A stretch of DNA of 59,100 nucleotides from Pezizomycotina sp. ARF18. Taxonomy: Eukaryota > Ascomycota. Location: NCBI GenBank assembly GCA_002224055.1, contig AZLU01000245.1, forward strand, positions 1 to 59,100, read 5' to 3'. Shown here in pieces: positions 24,137 through 36,560 of this stretch (positions are counted from its first letter, which is position 1; each line of letters opens with the position of its first letter). The notes below the pieces were generated by a model. The model ran no database searches, was not told the origin of the DNA, and worked only from the letters and a program-made list of their open reading frames with translations. Made by a program: the position numbers and the translations under genes.

Positions 24137-27100
24137 CTTGGCCCGTGAACTCTACAATCGGATACGATAAACGCTCTCGGTTTACTGGAGGTGGGACAGT
24201 AGACGGAGGACCAAGAGCAGCTCGCTCTTCTTTCCTTCTTTCCTTCTTTCCTTCTCTTCCTTTGGTTTCTGTATTTTTTAATTTTACCAAGCTCCTATAT
24301 TAATAGAGATCAATTTTCAATTTCAGCTTACTTAACACCTGCACCTCGTAGTAAATCTTTGCTCACACGCTTTATGTTATATTTTTCAAAAAACGAAAGG
24401 TACAGAAGAGAGAGGAAGGAAAAAAAAAAAAAAAAAAAAAAATAGAGAGCAAGAAAAGAAGAAGAAAACTTGCCCATCTAAGGCACTCATTGTATGTACT
24501 TACGTATATTACCTGCCAATAGATCGAACACCGAGCTTTGGAGCTTTTTTTCCTAAGTGAAAAGAGCAAGTAGGTAAATAGCGACTTTTTTTGATCTGAC
24601 GCAATGGTAAGGAGCAGACGCTGACGGCGCCGAGAAATTAGAACCGAATTGAGAGAAACGGCCTCAAAAGTAAGCTCAGGGATAAAACAAAGTAGAAGTA
24701 AAAGTCAAAAGCTTTTTAAGATGATATATTGTAAGATACCAGTATTCACGATAACAGTCAATAATTTTAAAGGAGGAAGAAGAGGAAGAAGAGAGAAGAA
24801 AGGGAAGGGAGAAAAGAAGAAAAGGATAAAAAAAAGAGACTCTGGCGACCGGCCGGCTTGCTTTTTATCATATAAAGGGGAAAATGTATAAGTATACTAG
24901 ACGAGCCGTAGGGTGCTCGTTTGGGTGTGGTCCCTTAAAAAAAAAAAAATAAGGACATGCACTATAAATCCCACAGGAAAAAGAAATTCTAAACGGAATG
25001 GAAAGAAAAAGGAAAAAAAGGAAAAAAAGGAAAATAAAGAAGGGACCCCAAAAGCAGGCGAAAGCGACCTAGAGCGAGGGAGAAAAAGGAAGAGCTCTTT
25101 TTTAATTCGGAGTATCTCTCACAATCGCAACAGATCTTTCGCTGATATCTTATGAAAAAAAGATTATAATAGGCGATATATAATATACGCGTGTATACGG
25201 TAATTACGTACGCCGGTCGTCTTTCTCTCCTTCTTGGGTATATTGAAGTTTGTTGGATTGCTTTGCAAATTGGTCCTACAGCGTCTGGACGAAATAGCTT
25301 CTCAACATCTAACAGCTCCAGGTCTAAAACGCATCTAACTCTGGGGCTTCCGGTGGTCTCTACTCTTTCTAAGCAACATCGCGTGCTTCCAAGGCTTTAA
25401 TTCTCCACTTCGCTGAAATACCTTGTTTATCTATTTTATTTGCTTTAATTTCCCCCGTTGAGAACGAGAACTGGTATTCTACCTAATTTGCTTCGTCATT
25501 CAACCGAGTAAGGCAATGCGATGTTGCCGCACTGTGGGGGAGAATTCCGACTCCGGAATAGATCTCCACAGCTCCCCGGAACTGAAAGAGAGAAAAAGGA
25601 CTTGACATTATTTCAAAAAGCTTGAGAGTATCGCTAGATTGTTTCGTTTTCTAATTTCTGGGCATTTTTTCAGTTCGCGCTCCAAAATTGCTCGTTCATC
25701 CAGTTTTGTTTTCCCCTGTTTTCCCCAGTTCTTCGGGGAGAGGCCGCATTCTCATCGGACATTGCGCTACGTGCAAAAGCAGGCGAACCTCCATTTCTCT
25801 TCGATCGTGAACACTAGAGCCTCATTCGTTCTCGGTGGCGGGAAAATTTTTTTCGTGAAATAAAAGGAAATCCACCTCCTAATCCTTCCAATACCAGAGC
25901 ATTTCCCGAGGCCTCATGCTTCTCCAGCTGGCGCCTGGGGTCTTCTTTGAAAGATTTCTCGGTTGCATGTCGTATATTTGCGACACAAATTTCTAATATT
26001 AGACACGATTTGTATGAGAGAAAAAATGAGTTTTGCGTGACCGCTCACGATTTTGATACATGGCCAAGAGAGCAGACCCCCGAAACCCAAAACGCTTATA
26101 ACCAATAGATATAAAATAGAACATTGCTAATGCTCTCTCTTAAGCATCCAGTGGTGTGGTGTCGCTAAATTTGTTGCGCCTTCTGGCCTTATCTTCCGAC
26201 TCTTCCGCACCGAGCTCATCAAGATAAGGCCCCTTGCCTCAAGCGCAAAAAAAAAAATAAAAATAAAAATAAAAAAAAAGCTTCCAGAACTTCTAGTAAG
26301 CACGCGAGGCTATTATTTCCCATGTATGGCGCCAGACGCGAGATCGTCGCATTATCGCACATTGTTGGAGGCACCGCTTCACGCAAAAAAGATATTCCTG
26401 CATGCTCAAAGCCCTAGGATGACGTCGAATTACCTGTCCCCGCCGGGAATCTTTTTTCCACGCTAGTAATCGTATTTTAATTACTACTGTATTTTAGTCC
26501 AATCGCTTCACAGCTTCTTCCTCGCTAACAGGAGCTCCATATCATGTACGGTAGGAAGCAGGGACTTTAGCAGATCGATTATCTTGATGCAAACCTGACA
26601 GCTACGTAGATAAGCATATATATTTCTCGGTATACTGCGCCGGCCTTGGGAGTGCTGACGGAACGGAGGCTTGAGATATCAAAAAGCTTGCAGGAAGCGC
26701 CTCGCATCTAGTGATGATAACAAGAAAGTGGATTTTCTTTTACAGCTGTGGAATTAACTGGGAAACGTTTTCCTGGAACCACCCGTAGTAGTATTTCGAT
26801 ATTGCTTATCACCGCAGTGTCAACCGGTTTTACTCTCGTGAAGTAAAGTTTAAAAAAAAAATTTTTTTATACTCAATAATATCGAGAACTGAAGGCTCTC
26901 TAAATGCAGAATCAGGCCAGCAACTCCACAGGACTAGGCAACTCAATTCTAGTTACGAGACTAATTGATTAAGTATTGCAGCTTGCCCAAATCCTCATCT
27001 ATCGTGATCAGGCAAGAAACATATGTAATATCACCAGGCCTATTCCTTTGAAACTACTTATGTATGAACGATGAACGAGAAGAAAAAGAAAAGTAGAGTT

Positions 27101-27503
27101 TAAATTTTTTTTTTTCTTCCCGCGGAGGTAACCTAAAAAGAAATTTGCATTTAGGGCCTGCAGCCTGAGCCTACAACCCAAGCCCTTCCAAAAAATTTTT
27201 TGAAAAATTTAAAATTGTTGATTTGGGTGCTCTTTGGCATTGAAAATTTTTACTATATAATGAAGACTTCCCTCCAAATCTTTTTGAATTTTTTTTCTTT
27301 CTTTTTTTCATTAGCGAACTTACTCTATAGGATCATTTATAGTGTTAGAATTCCCTCTCTCCCTCTATATCCCTCTATCTCTCTCCTATTCTACGGAATC
27401 ACCATAGCTAACATGTCTTCTTTTCATTTGCAGTAACCGCTTTTTCAGAGTTTTTTAACTCAGCCACAATTCTCAACCTCGCTGATGACTGGAGGTCTTC
27501 CTC

Positions 27504-27725
27504 CTATTTCCTCGCTGCTCTAGAGTGAAGTTTCTTCATAATGTTTGGGTCCTCGTGATTCGAGCATTGCTTTTTACCCTTCCTTAAGTCCCTTTTTTTT
27601 AGGGTATTCTTCTGGACGAGGTGTTTGATGATCTCGACCACTTTCTGCTTGACTTTTTCCACTTGCTGGAGAATGATGGCGTCTGTTGGTGGGCAGCGGG
27701 CGGTCTGAGAGGTTCGGATAGTCAT
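27504..27725 (-). CDS. Possible small Lys-rich protein, very uncertain
   Basis: ATG at 27725, 73 codons, stop at 27504. The middle (VEKVKQKVVEIIKHLVQKN) could form an amphipathic helix and the C-terminal half is strongly basic. It is the only ORF in the gene-poor interval whose composition is not a homopolymer artefact. There is no recognised domain, no clear promoter and no neighbour context, so chance is quite possible. Confidence 0.2.
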   Translation of the reverse strand: MTIRTSQTARCPPTDAIILQQVEKVKQKVVEIIKHLVQKNTLKKRDLRKGKKQCSNHEDPNIMKKLHSRAARK

Positions 27726-28479
27726 GACTTGTTTTAAACTTCTGGGGGTTGTTTCTCGCTCTCTTTTTTTGGCTTATATCTTATATATCATTTAAATACT
27801 AAGTACTTAAGTAGATAAGTAATATAATATTCGTTAAACAATGTCAATCGTGCTCCGCAAATCATCAAGCTCAAGTGAAGTGCTATAAAACTATCGTGTG
27901 AGACATGCATACACGTACACTGCACAGCAACGAAGGCAGACGACCATGGGGGAGGATTTGAATGTCTTCTTCGCGTGTGCACGTGCAAACTTGAACCGTC
28001 TTCTTCGTATTGAGTAAGAATTATTTGCACGGTGGTTTCTTTCTAATCAGTATTGCTGATTGCTTCGATAATCGCTACAAAGGGAATGTGTGTAAAAACT
28101 CTTTGCGTTGGAAAGAATTTTCATTTGCGAAGCCAATCAAGACCTGACCTTGCCATAGGGTGATTAAGAGGATGGGACGGAAAAGGAAAAAAAAAAATTT
28201 TTTTTTTTTCTTCCTTCCCAGCCAAGCGGGTTTACATGTTCACGGCAGTATTGAATCCGCATACATGTCACAGTACTAACGAACCTAAAAAACAATTAAT
28301 AAAAACTCCTCGAGCCTACTGAGCATGTCGCTCGGACAGACTGACCGGGAAAAAATTGAAGGGGTATCGAGCCTGCTTGTTAGCGCGAAGTTTTTGACTA
28401 AAAATCGAAGAGCCTACTCCAAGTCAGACTGAATAAAAATCGCCTGTTAATATTGACATATTCGTTTTTACTAAAACCT

Positions 28480-28597
28480 TTTGTCTCGTACCCGAACTCT
28501 TTTTATTTTTTGCCCTCCGGGAAAAAACACGAGATTTTCCCGCAGGCCAATCTTTCCCCGGAGGGCAAAAAAATAAAAAGAGTCTGGCACGAGACAA
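28480..28597. mobile_element. Palindromic element with ~41-base inverted arms, MULE-like footprint
   Basis: The left arm runs 28481-28521 (TTGTCTCGTACC...GCCCTCCGGG) and the right arm 28557-28597 (CCCGGAGGGC...GGCACGAGACAA), complementary over nearly the whole length, with a 35-base loop. The flanks are near-identical 9-mers: CTAAAACCT at 28471-28479 and CTGAAACCT at 28598-28606 (one mismatch). A 9-base target duplication is typical of Mutator-like elements; the class assignment is inferred. It carries no coding sequence. The arms contain T-rich and A-rich blocks and could form a long RNA hairpin if transcribed. Confidence 0.6.
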
Positions 28598-29968
28598 CTG
28601 AAACCTACTTTTGAGTATACCGATAGTAAAATATACTATTTTGTCGAGATGCTCTGCAATCTTACGAACGTATGAGGAATTATATACTTATATATTGGGA
28701 GAATGTTTCTAGTGAGGAACGAGCGTATAAAAAAATTGGACTGGGTACGAGACAAGGAGAATTATGCAAATTCGAAGTAGCGCGTGTCTACGAACTACTG
28801 GTAGGCACGAGACATGGGAAAATCTTAAACACATTTCGAGTCAGATCTTCGACAGCAGCAAGATTTGATCCAATCGCGTACAAATTTATTAATCCACGGT
28901 AACAGACTCAGAATTCCACCTGCTACTTTTAATATACATAAGTATCTACACAAGGCAAAAGAAAGGAAGATTGGACGAACACGGGGTAATAAAAAAGTAT
29001 CATCTTGCTCGGAACCTATCGGTTCAGTCGCTTAATCTTGATAAGTGATCAGTAATGATACGGTGATACCTCAGATTTACCCCTTTCCTCTCCCCAAGAA
29101 AAAAAAAAAAAAAGAAAAAAAAAGGAAGAACGGCGTATTGACCTTTTCCACCATATGTGTACGTTTGTTTTGACTGGCCTTTTTTTTTCTCTCGCCCGGT
29201 GCCCAATCAGGTTCATGTTGGTCTCTCCTCTTTAGTACGTTGACATCAAAGGGAAAGAGTGGTGTACCGGTAGTCGAGAGATATCGCGAGATGAGGCAGT
29301 TTTGAGGTAGCTGCAGTGGTTCGAGTGACGGGATGTGTATTCCATTGGGTGTTCTGGAAGCTCGTAAACGAAGAATAAAAAAATGAGGTGTGGAAATTAA
29401 AAAAAAAAAAAGAGAGAGAGGATGAAAAAGCAAAGAAAAGGAAAGGAAAGAGAAGGAACTGAAAAAAGGAAAGAAGAAGCTTTTGCTGCGTCGGTCCTTG
29501 GAGCGCAGAAAAGCGAGATTTGAAGCGAAGTGGCACACCCGCTCTCTTTCTCCTTGGGTATAGAGTAGAAGGGAAAAAAGATGCGCATCTCTCTCTCTCC
29601 CTTTCTTTCTTTCTTTTTCTGTTCGTTCTTTTCCTCTTTTTCCTTCTTTGCTGCCGAGAGGGGGACTGACCCAACATCTTCGCATACTCACATTTCCCTT
29701 CTTCTTTTATTTATTTCTGCAAGAGAAGCATCCGTAGAAACAAGCAAAAAGGATAGACAAACAATAGCGACAAATCCCACCCCCCGATATAGCAGTCTGA
29801 TATAAGTATAGTTGGTAATATATTAGGACGATCACGATTGGAAAATAGAGGAAGTGGAGCTGGAGGGGAAAAGAAGAAAAACAATCAAGGGGTGATTAAA
29901 AAATGGGCCGTACTCGTTAAAAAGCCAGACTTGGAAACCTCCCTCCGTAGATTTATTTGTTCAATAAT

Positions 29969-30014
<46 letters not shown>

Positions 30015-30770
30015 AAACCCTTTTTTCCTTTACCCCAACCCAACCCCCATTCTTATTGGAAAACACTTAACTTTACATCGAGGACGTGTCCGTTCCTTCA
30101 ACTATTTCACTTATCCTTCTACTGATTACTCCCTCGTTTTATTTTTTCCTCTCACAGGAAGTACTCGGACTGCTAGCTCCTGCAATCCTTGTTGTTCTCT
30201 GACTTTGCAGGTAAGTAGATAGATCGAACTTTTCTTTATTAACAGTCTTGTATTCTTGTCAAGCGCACCCCTCTTCTTTCCTCCATTCTCCAGTCCTTTT
30301 GCCCTAGAATTGTTTAGAATTACTCTCCTCTTTCTCATTGTGGAGATCCTAAATATTATTTGTTGTATATATGTGTCTGCTTGTGTTTTTTGCCCTCCTA
30401 CAATCGGTTTCATCTCATCTTTTTGGGCCTGCTCGAATGCACATTCCCCCCCCCCCCCTTCGCTAAGGTGATATCTGTTTCTTCTAGTTCCGGTCTCAGA
30501 GCTGCGAATCCCCATTATATATATCACTAGTAGTGTTCTCAAAGGTACTAGCGTTCGTTCATGCTATTCGATAATGCAAGCTCGATTGAATTCCATCTCA
30601 TTTATCTACTTAATTCTTGTCCCCGGTCTAATATCTTTCTGTTTCTGTCGGCGGTTCTTGACAACCGTGGAACTGTAACCCTTTTTCTGAGTTTCAATAT
30701 CTTTCCTATAAACGTGGTATTATTGTTTCCTCTGAGTCACGCGCTCTTCATTCGTCTCCTATACTTCCTA

Positions 30771-30850
30771 ATTATCATCATTATCATTATCATTATCATT
30801 ATCATTATCATTATCATTATATTATTATATTATTATTATATTATTATTGA
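30771..30850. repeat. ATTATC hexamer / ATT microsatellite
   Basis: About seven to eight copies of ATTATC grading into ATT repeats, within the presumed upstream region of the PKA regulatory subunit gene. Confidence 0.85.
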
Positions 30851-32693
30851 AAAGAGGAGAACGCTAGTTCTCTACTCTAGTTCCAAGCATCTGCGCTATA
30901 TACCAAAAGTCGTGTGTTCTTCTGTGGTTTGTTTCGCAACTATAAGCGGGGTGCAATCTTCTCACAATATATATAGCTTCGTCCGCTCTTCAGGTCTATC
31001 TTCAAGTTCAAATTCTTCAGGACATTGCCCGTTTTTCCCCCCTTCTTTCTTTTTTTCGCCCTTCTCTTTTTAACCAAATTTATAATTCTATAATCTCAAG
31101 TATTTTCGTTGGAAAGTCATGTGCGTGTCCCTTTTTATTTTTTTTTTTGATTTAGTTTGTCCGTTTCTTGCGCAATAATAATTTCCCTTCGCTTCGTTTT
31201 AAATCCACAATCTGTTCGCCCATCCCAGCCACGCCTATTTTACGGTGAATGGTCGCGACTTCGTTCGTTTCCATTTTATCTTCTACGCTGCTTCTAACCG
31301 TTCCTATTTTTGACTAGATAGACGAAGGCGGCAGATTTGGCTAGGAATTCTTTCCCTGCCACGTCAATCTCTCCTATCCTCCGGATCTCGCTAGGCTTAA
31401 GGCGTAGAGAGCAGAAACCTTATACGACGCTTCCAGCCGAAGAACACTATCGAATTTTAGAAGACAAGGTGGGTAAAGAAGAAAAGGAAAAAAACGAGAA
31501 TGGGAAAAGAAAGATAGAAAAAAAAAAAAAAAAAACAGACAAAGAAAAACAAAAGCGAAGAATAATTAAATAAAGTGTCCATAGGCCCCACTGCCGTCAG
31601 TTTTATATAAAGAGGAATGCATTCTTCAAGAGAGAGAGAAGAGATAATTCTTGATATATATATATATATTTTCCCTTCTCCTGCTTCTAAACTAAGATCC
31701 TGTTGATTCCGTGGGTTCTACCGCTTCCGGCGTTGCACAGCGGAAACCTGTCTATTTCCTTTTCGGAGAATCGATTGTTTTTGTAGCCCGCTTATCTCGG
31801 TGAGAGCAACACCCAGTTTTTCTGGGTGTACATCGAGAGCTGCTTGCTTCTCCTGCTGCTATTCAGTTACTCTTCGCGCCCAATCATATACTCCCAGCTC
31901 CTAGTTCTCACTATCTAAGCGTATTTTGCGCGAAATACTGACCCGAACAGATTCTTCTCTAGCCTCACGACCACATTTAGCCTAAGACAATTCCTTTCCA
32001 AGTAACGACATCGCTGGAGACAAGATCAGGACTTCCGGCCTACATCGTATGTACTCTGCATTTTCTTTTTTTCCTGTTCGTGTTATTGTACAAACCCGTT
32101 TGATGCTCCCCTTTCTATTCCTTCCTGCTTTCTGTACTAGTATTACTTGGTGTTTTAGAATAAATCTACCAGTCGAATTATTATTACTTGTTTATATTTT
32201 GTCTAGTGTTTCTTTCTGCTTGAGCCGCTACTTTTCTATCTAAACTATTATTTTATTTTCATTTTTTTTTTTTTTTTTTGGGACCCGTTCCTCAAATTCC
32301 ACATATATTTTTCTGTCAACCACCCACTTCCGATAAAACTGTCTCTCACTCTCCCAAACACAAACAGCCTAGACAACTCATAGCCCTGGGTTCTTCCACC
32401 AAACCTTTCCCCTCTTTCTCTCTGGCTGGATTCTTGTACGACAAATATTGTAAATGAGGATTACTTTCTTTACATAAAATAGAAAAGAGATATTATCCCC
32501 GAGAAAGGAAGGGGAATTTTTTTGTTAGGCTCTGATCTTTGACATCCTTGTTTTTTCCAGTATTTATGTCCTCGTCTTTGATTTTAGGAGCCTTTGTTAA
32601 CCTTAGTTACCAGTATCACCAGGGATCCAAGTTCAACGCTCCTAAACATTCCCTCCATTGGAAGTCATCACCTTTCCACTTTGAATAGATATC

Positions 32694-34190
32694 ATGTCTC
32701 TGCCACCAGACTACGAGAATGAGCTCAACACGCTCAACAGGGAGATCCTCAAGGCCCAGCCACCTGACGTCCTTCAATTCTGCGCCAACTTTTTTTCAGA
32801 AGCGCCTCGAGTCGCAGCGTGCCGAATTCCTCCTTGCCATGTCGAGTGGCGCTTCAGGTTCGTCTGCGTCTGCTTTCGGTGGGTTCGGTGGATTGTCCGC
32901 TGGAAGGGCGAGCCCCTCGTATGTTGGCGGCGAAACTAGCTTCCCTGGCTTTGGGAGCTCTATTGGAAGCCCCGGTGCCGAGATAGGACCCGACACCCGC
33001 ATCGAGGAGGAGGATCTCGAAGCCCCAAAGCCCCACCAGCGCCACGTTCACAGGCTCGCCCTTCAAGAGTTCACCCAAGCAGCCATCCTGGCAGAACAGG
33101 TGTCCAAGCCTGGTGCGGCTGTCAGGGAGCCTAGAGGAAAGTCGAAGGAGAGCCAGACACCTAACACCCTTGGTCCAGGCGATTCGGCTCGTCTTTCCGC
33201 TCTCCTTCCCCCAACGAGATTTCCCCTCAAACTATAACATGAACCGACGAACCTCCGTCTCAGCAGAATCTCTGGCGCCGTCGTCCGGCTCGCATGACGA
33301 GTGGACCCTCCGATGCATCCAAAGTCCGCGGAGCAGCTCAGCAGGTTGAGAAGTGCGATTGCTAATAACTTCCTCTTTTTGCATCTTGACGAAGAGCAGA
33401 CCTCCCAGGTCTTGGGTGCGCTTCTAGAGAAACCCATCCACACAAGGACACTCGCATCATAACTCAGGGTGATCAAGGTGATTTCTTTACGTTGTTGAGA
33501 AGGGAAATTTTGCCGTCTACGTAAACAAAGCCGGGTCCATGCAGCCGGGTAAGGAAGGGATGGGGAAGTGGGTAGCGGATGTTGGACTGGAGGCTCCTTT
33601 GGAGAATTAGCGCTAATGTACAACGCTCCGCGTGCCGCCACTATTATTTCCACTGAGCCCAATTCTATCCTTTGGTCACTCGATCGAGTCACGTTCCGCC
33701 GTATTCTTATGGAAGGCACTTCTAAGCGCCGTCGTATGTACGAGGCTTTCCTCGAGACCGTCCCGATTCTCTCCTCTTTGCTCCCATATGAGCGCGCCAA
33801 AATCGCGGATGCTTTAGATACCGTCACCTATCCAGCCGACACCACCATAATCAAGGAAGGAGACCCCGGAGAGGCCTTCTTCATGATTGAGAGTGGTATG
33901 TGCGAGGTTAGGAAGCGCGACGATGGCGGAAAACCGATCAATATTCTGAAGAAGGGTGACTACTTTGGAGAGCTTGCGTTGATCAACGATGCGCCTCGAG
34001 CTGCTAGCGTCATTACGAAGGACAAAGTCAAAGTAGCCACTTTGAATAAGGATGGTTTCACCAGGCTCCTTGGACCAGTGGTCGATATCATGCGCCGCAA
34101 TGATCACGCATGCACACGTCCGACGGGCTTGACGAGGAGGATTCTAAGATGGAAGGTATTGTGGGCGGAGAGAATTACACTATGGGCTAG
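32694..34190 (+). CDS. pkaR: cAMP-dependent protein kinase regulatory subunit
   Basis: Binds and inhibits the PKA catalytic subunit until cAMP releases it. The start ATG at 32694 opens the dimerisation/docking domain (MSLPPDYENELNTLNREILK, QPPDVLQFCANFF). RLESQRAEFL follows in a shifted frame because of an extra T at 32790-32796. A Gly/Ser-rich linker leads to the pseudosubstrate inhibitor site NRRTSVSAESLAP. Two cyclic-nucleotide-binding domains follow. Each has its phosphate-binding cassette: GGSFGELALMYNAPRAATI near 33590-33645 and KGDYFGELALINDAPRAASV near 33950-34010. The C-terminus continues GPVVDIMRRND and, after a frame change, SDGLDEEDSKMEGIVGG ending at TAG 34188-34190. Leu-Leu-rich YERAKIADAL links the domains. 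It is probably single-copy, as in most fungi. The long 5' region suggests substantial upstream control. Confidence 0.95.
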
Positions 34191-35787
34191 ATCGATACAA
34201 AATCGGCTCATTCTGACAATTCACATCAATAAAAGTACATCTCGCCTTTACGGACCTAGAGAAGGAAATCGAATGCAATGCTTCAAAATCAAGAATGGAG
34301 AAGAAAATATATACACATGCATATATTAATATTAGGAACAAAAGAAGCAGGAATAATAGATAGAAGAGAGAAGAGGCCTATAAAACGTTTTCTTTCTTTT
34401 ACCCTCTTTTTGATTCCCCTTTTCTTCTTTCTCTTTTTATAGAACACTAGTTACCGCCTTTGGATGTAATTTTTTTTTTTTCCTTCGCCGTCTTAATAGT
34501 CTTGTTGTACATGTCATTTCCCTCTCTCACGATTGTTTCGAATCCTTGAACATCGTTCAGTTTCTACAATAAATCATCAATTGTCGTTCTATCAACTCCG
34601 TTCCCCAATATACTAACTAAGAGGAATTCACTTTACCTTTTCCCTATCCGTGAATGTTGGTAAAATCGTTTATTATACTTTTTCCTCTCTTAAATATATT
34701 GTCGCTTTCTAGCTATGTCCGGTGACTTTAGTTTTTAGGACTTCCCTTTTACCCCTTTCCTCTTATATATCTATATTATATACTGGGTTCTCTTACTTTC
34801 AAGGTGTTATTTCGACGTCTTTGGTACACCCTTCTACTGCTCTTTCTTTCCTTCGCCCGGTTAAATTATTTTATCTATTTACCCGTTTTCCAAAGCAGAT
34901 ACAGCGGAGGATAACAAAGACGTGAATTTTGATTCTCTGGTTGGTGCCGTTTTTCTTTACGTTTTGCGCGTTATGTTTCCCTCGTTTTCTCCCTCATTTT
35001 TCTTTCTGTTTTCCTGTCCTCTTTTTCCAAGGCCAATAAGATGCGTTTACCCTAAGCTAAGCTAGCTAAGATTCCGTGCCTTATAACTGTGTAATGTGGT
35101 CATTTGTGTGGTTCCAGCTTCAATGATGTTCGTGAATAAGGTAGACGCGTTTACCCAATTGAAGATGGGTATTGGGTCTATAAATTTAGCGATAATTAAC
35201 GTCTAGCCTACGTGACTTCAACATCTACTGAAGCGATAAGCTCCAAGGTGTCTGCAACGACGTTGTCAGTGCGAACGTTTGGGCTTCCTGTTTCTGAAGA
35301 CGTTGACAAAAGATAGATAAAAGTAGTAGAGTATTATCAACCAATTTTACGTGTCTTGAGCGTAGTGTGAAGTAGCTTCTGGCAATTTATATCTCCTTCA
35401 AACCGCTTTAGCCAATAGGTAATATACTACGGCTTATTGCGGAGATCTTGGTGCTAAATAACCTCTATACATTTCGCTGAATATCTAGGCTGCATATTGC
35501 AAGGGTACTGCTCTCCTAGTTGCAAGCTTGTTGAGCGGGCGTGGGAGTTGTGAACGGATATTAGGGCGTGGTTCCATATACCTTAGTTTTTTTTGCTTTC
35601 ACTTACCAAATATCATCACCCTTAGAATACTATCTGAAAAAAAAAAAAAAAAAAAAAAAAGAATGCCTATTATACACATGAGAAATCCCTTGTATTATCG
35701 TACAAAACGCTTGGAGATGTATCTCGAGCGCCATCTTATATAAAAATACCTATTTTAGTTAGATATAAAAACCAAGTATGGAGAGAA
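34191..35787. other. Convergent intergenic region
   Basis: 3' flanks of PKA-R (+) and SPF27 (-). AT-rich, with an A24-class tract at 35638-35660. No conserved ORF or RNA gene recognised. Confidence 0.55.
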
Positions 35788-36560
35788 TTAGCTCCCGGCA
35801 CCGGCTCGCCTCTTCTTCAAAGTTTCTCTAAATATTATCTCATTCGCAACCTCAACCTCCAAAACTTTCCCGACGCCTTCCTTAAATCTCCTATTTAGCC
35901 TCTCGATCTCATCCTGAACCTCTAACTGCCTCCTCTTCCGCTCCCTGTTTACGAGTTCTGTGTCCTCTTTTACGGCAACAAGCTCCCTCTCCAGCGACGC
36001 CAGCACGGCCTCCAACTGCGAGTTACCGACCAGCCACCCGTTCTGACCGAACTGCGACAGCAGCGTCAGGTTCGTTACGCGGTTCGAAAGGTGCGTCGAG
36101 GTCGCGTACGAGCGTTTCAGTATCTCTCCTGCCGCGTCGGCATCGTCGTCGGCGCCGGGAGGGTTTTGGTTTTCGTAGCGGTTGACGTCCACGCCGCCCT
36201 CGATGGGTTTCCCGGCCGCGACGCGCTCGAGCTCGGCCTGCATCGACGGGGTGAAGTTGGCTCGGGGAGAGACGGGATGGAAGGGTGGAGCGTTGTGGCG
36301 TGCTCGGGGCGATAGCTCTGCGGCTATTAGGGAGTTTATTGTCGCTTTTTGCTCGTCGGTGAGGGCTTGTCGATGTCTGCGCCATTCAGGTTAGCCTAGA
36401 TCCTAGCTTTGTTTGGGAGGCGCAGAAACAAGATAAAAAAAAAAAAAAAAGGAAGTGATTGCGACGCCTTCTGTTCGTCATAGTTCTCGTAAGAATCGGC
36501 TCTGCCGAACAAGGACTACTTACAAGGGAGAGAATCGTGGGAGGCATTGATGAGCGACAT
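35788..36560 (-). CDS. Pre-mRNA-splicing factor SPF27 (BCAS2/Cwf7 family)
   Basis: Subunit of the Prp19/NineTeen complex that joins the activated spliceosome. Start ATG at 36560 in a short first exon (MSLINASHDSLP, donor GTAAGT near 36523), an intron to about 36380, then RHRQALTDEQKATINSLIAA. The large frame gives MQAELERVAAGKPIEGGVDV, NRYENQNPPGADDDADAAGE, SNRVTNLTLLSQFGQNGWLV (the conserved NLxLLxxFGxNxWLVGN block) and a C-terminal coiled coil (LERELVAVKEDTELVNRERK). It ends LKKRRAGAGS with TAA 35788-35790. The length of about 210 residues suits the family. One frame change separates exon 2 from the main frame near 36240. Confidence 0.9.

Larger units (their letters stand above)
24137..32693. 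other. 8.5 kb gene-poor interval (trehalase to PKA-R)
   Basis: No conserved protein is recognised on either strand. Contents: A23 tract near 24420-24442, purine-rich stretches 24770-25090, A/T junctions at 26852-26868, 28187-28209 and 29971-30017, the palindromic element 28480-28597, an ATTATC repeat at 30771-30850, a TA run near 31654-31669 and a hairpin at 31809-31829. A 73-codon Lys-rich minus-strand frame at 27504-27725 (MTIRTSQTARCPPTDAIILQ...) is the best short ORF but has no support beyond its length. The part from about 30.1 to 32.69 kb is pyrimidine-rich on the plus strand and probably contains the promoter and a long, perhaps spliced, leader of the PKA regulatory subunit. Confidence 0.55.

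Noticed and set aside
30771-30850. Telomere-like or satellite array
   Set aside because: ATTATC is not a fungal telomere repeat (TTAGGG type) and the array is short; an ordinary microsatellite.
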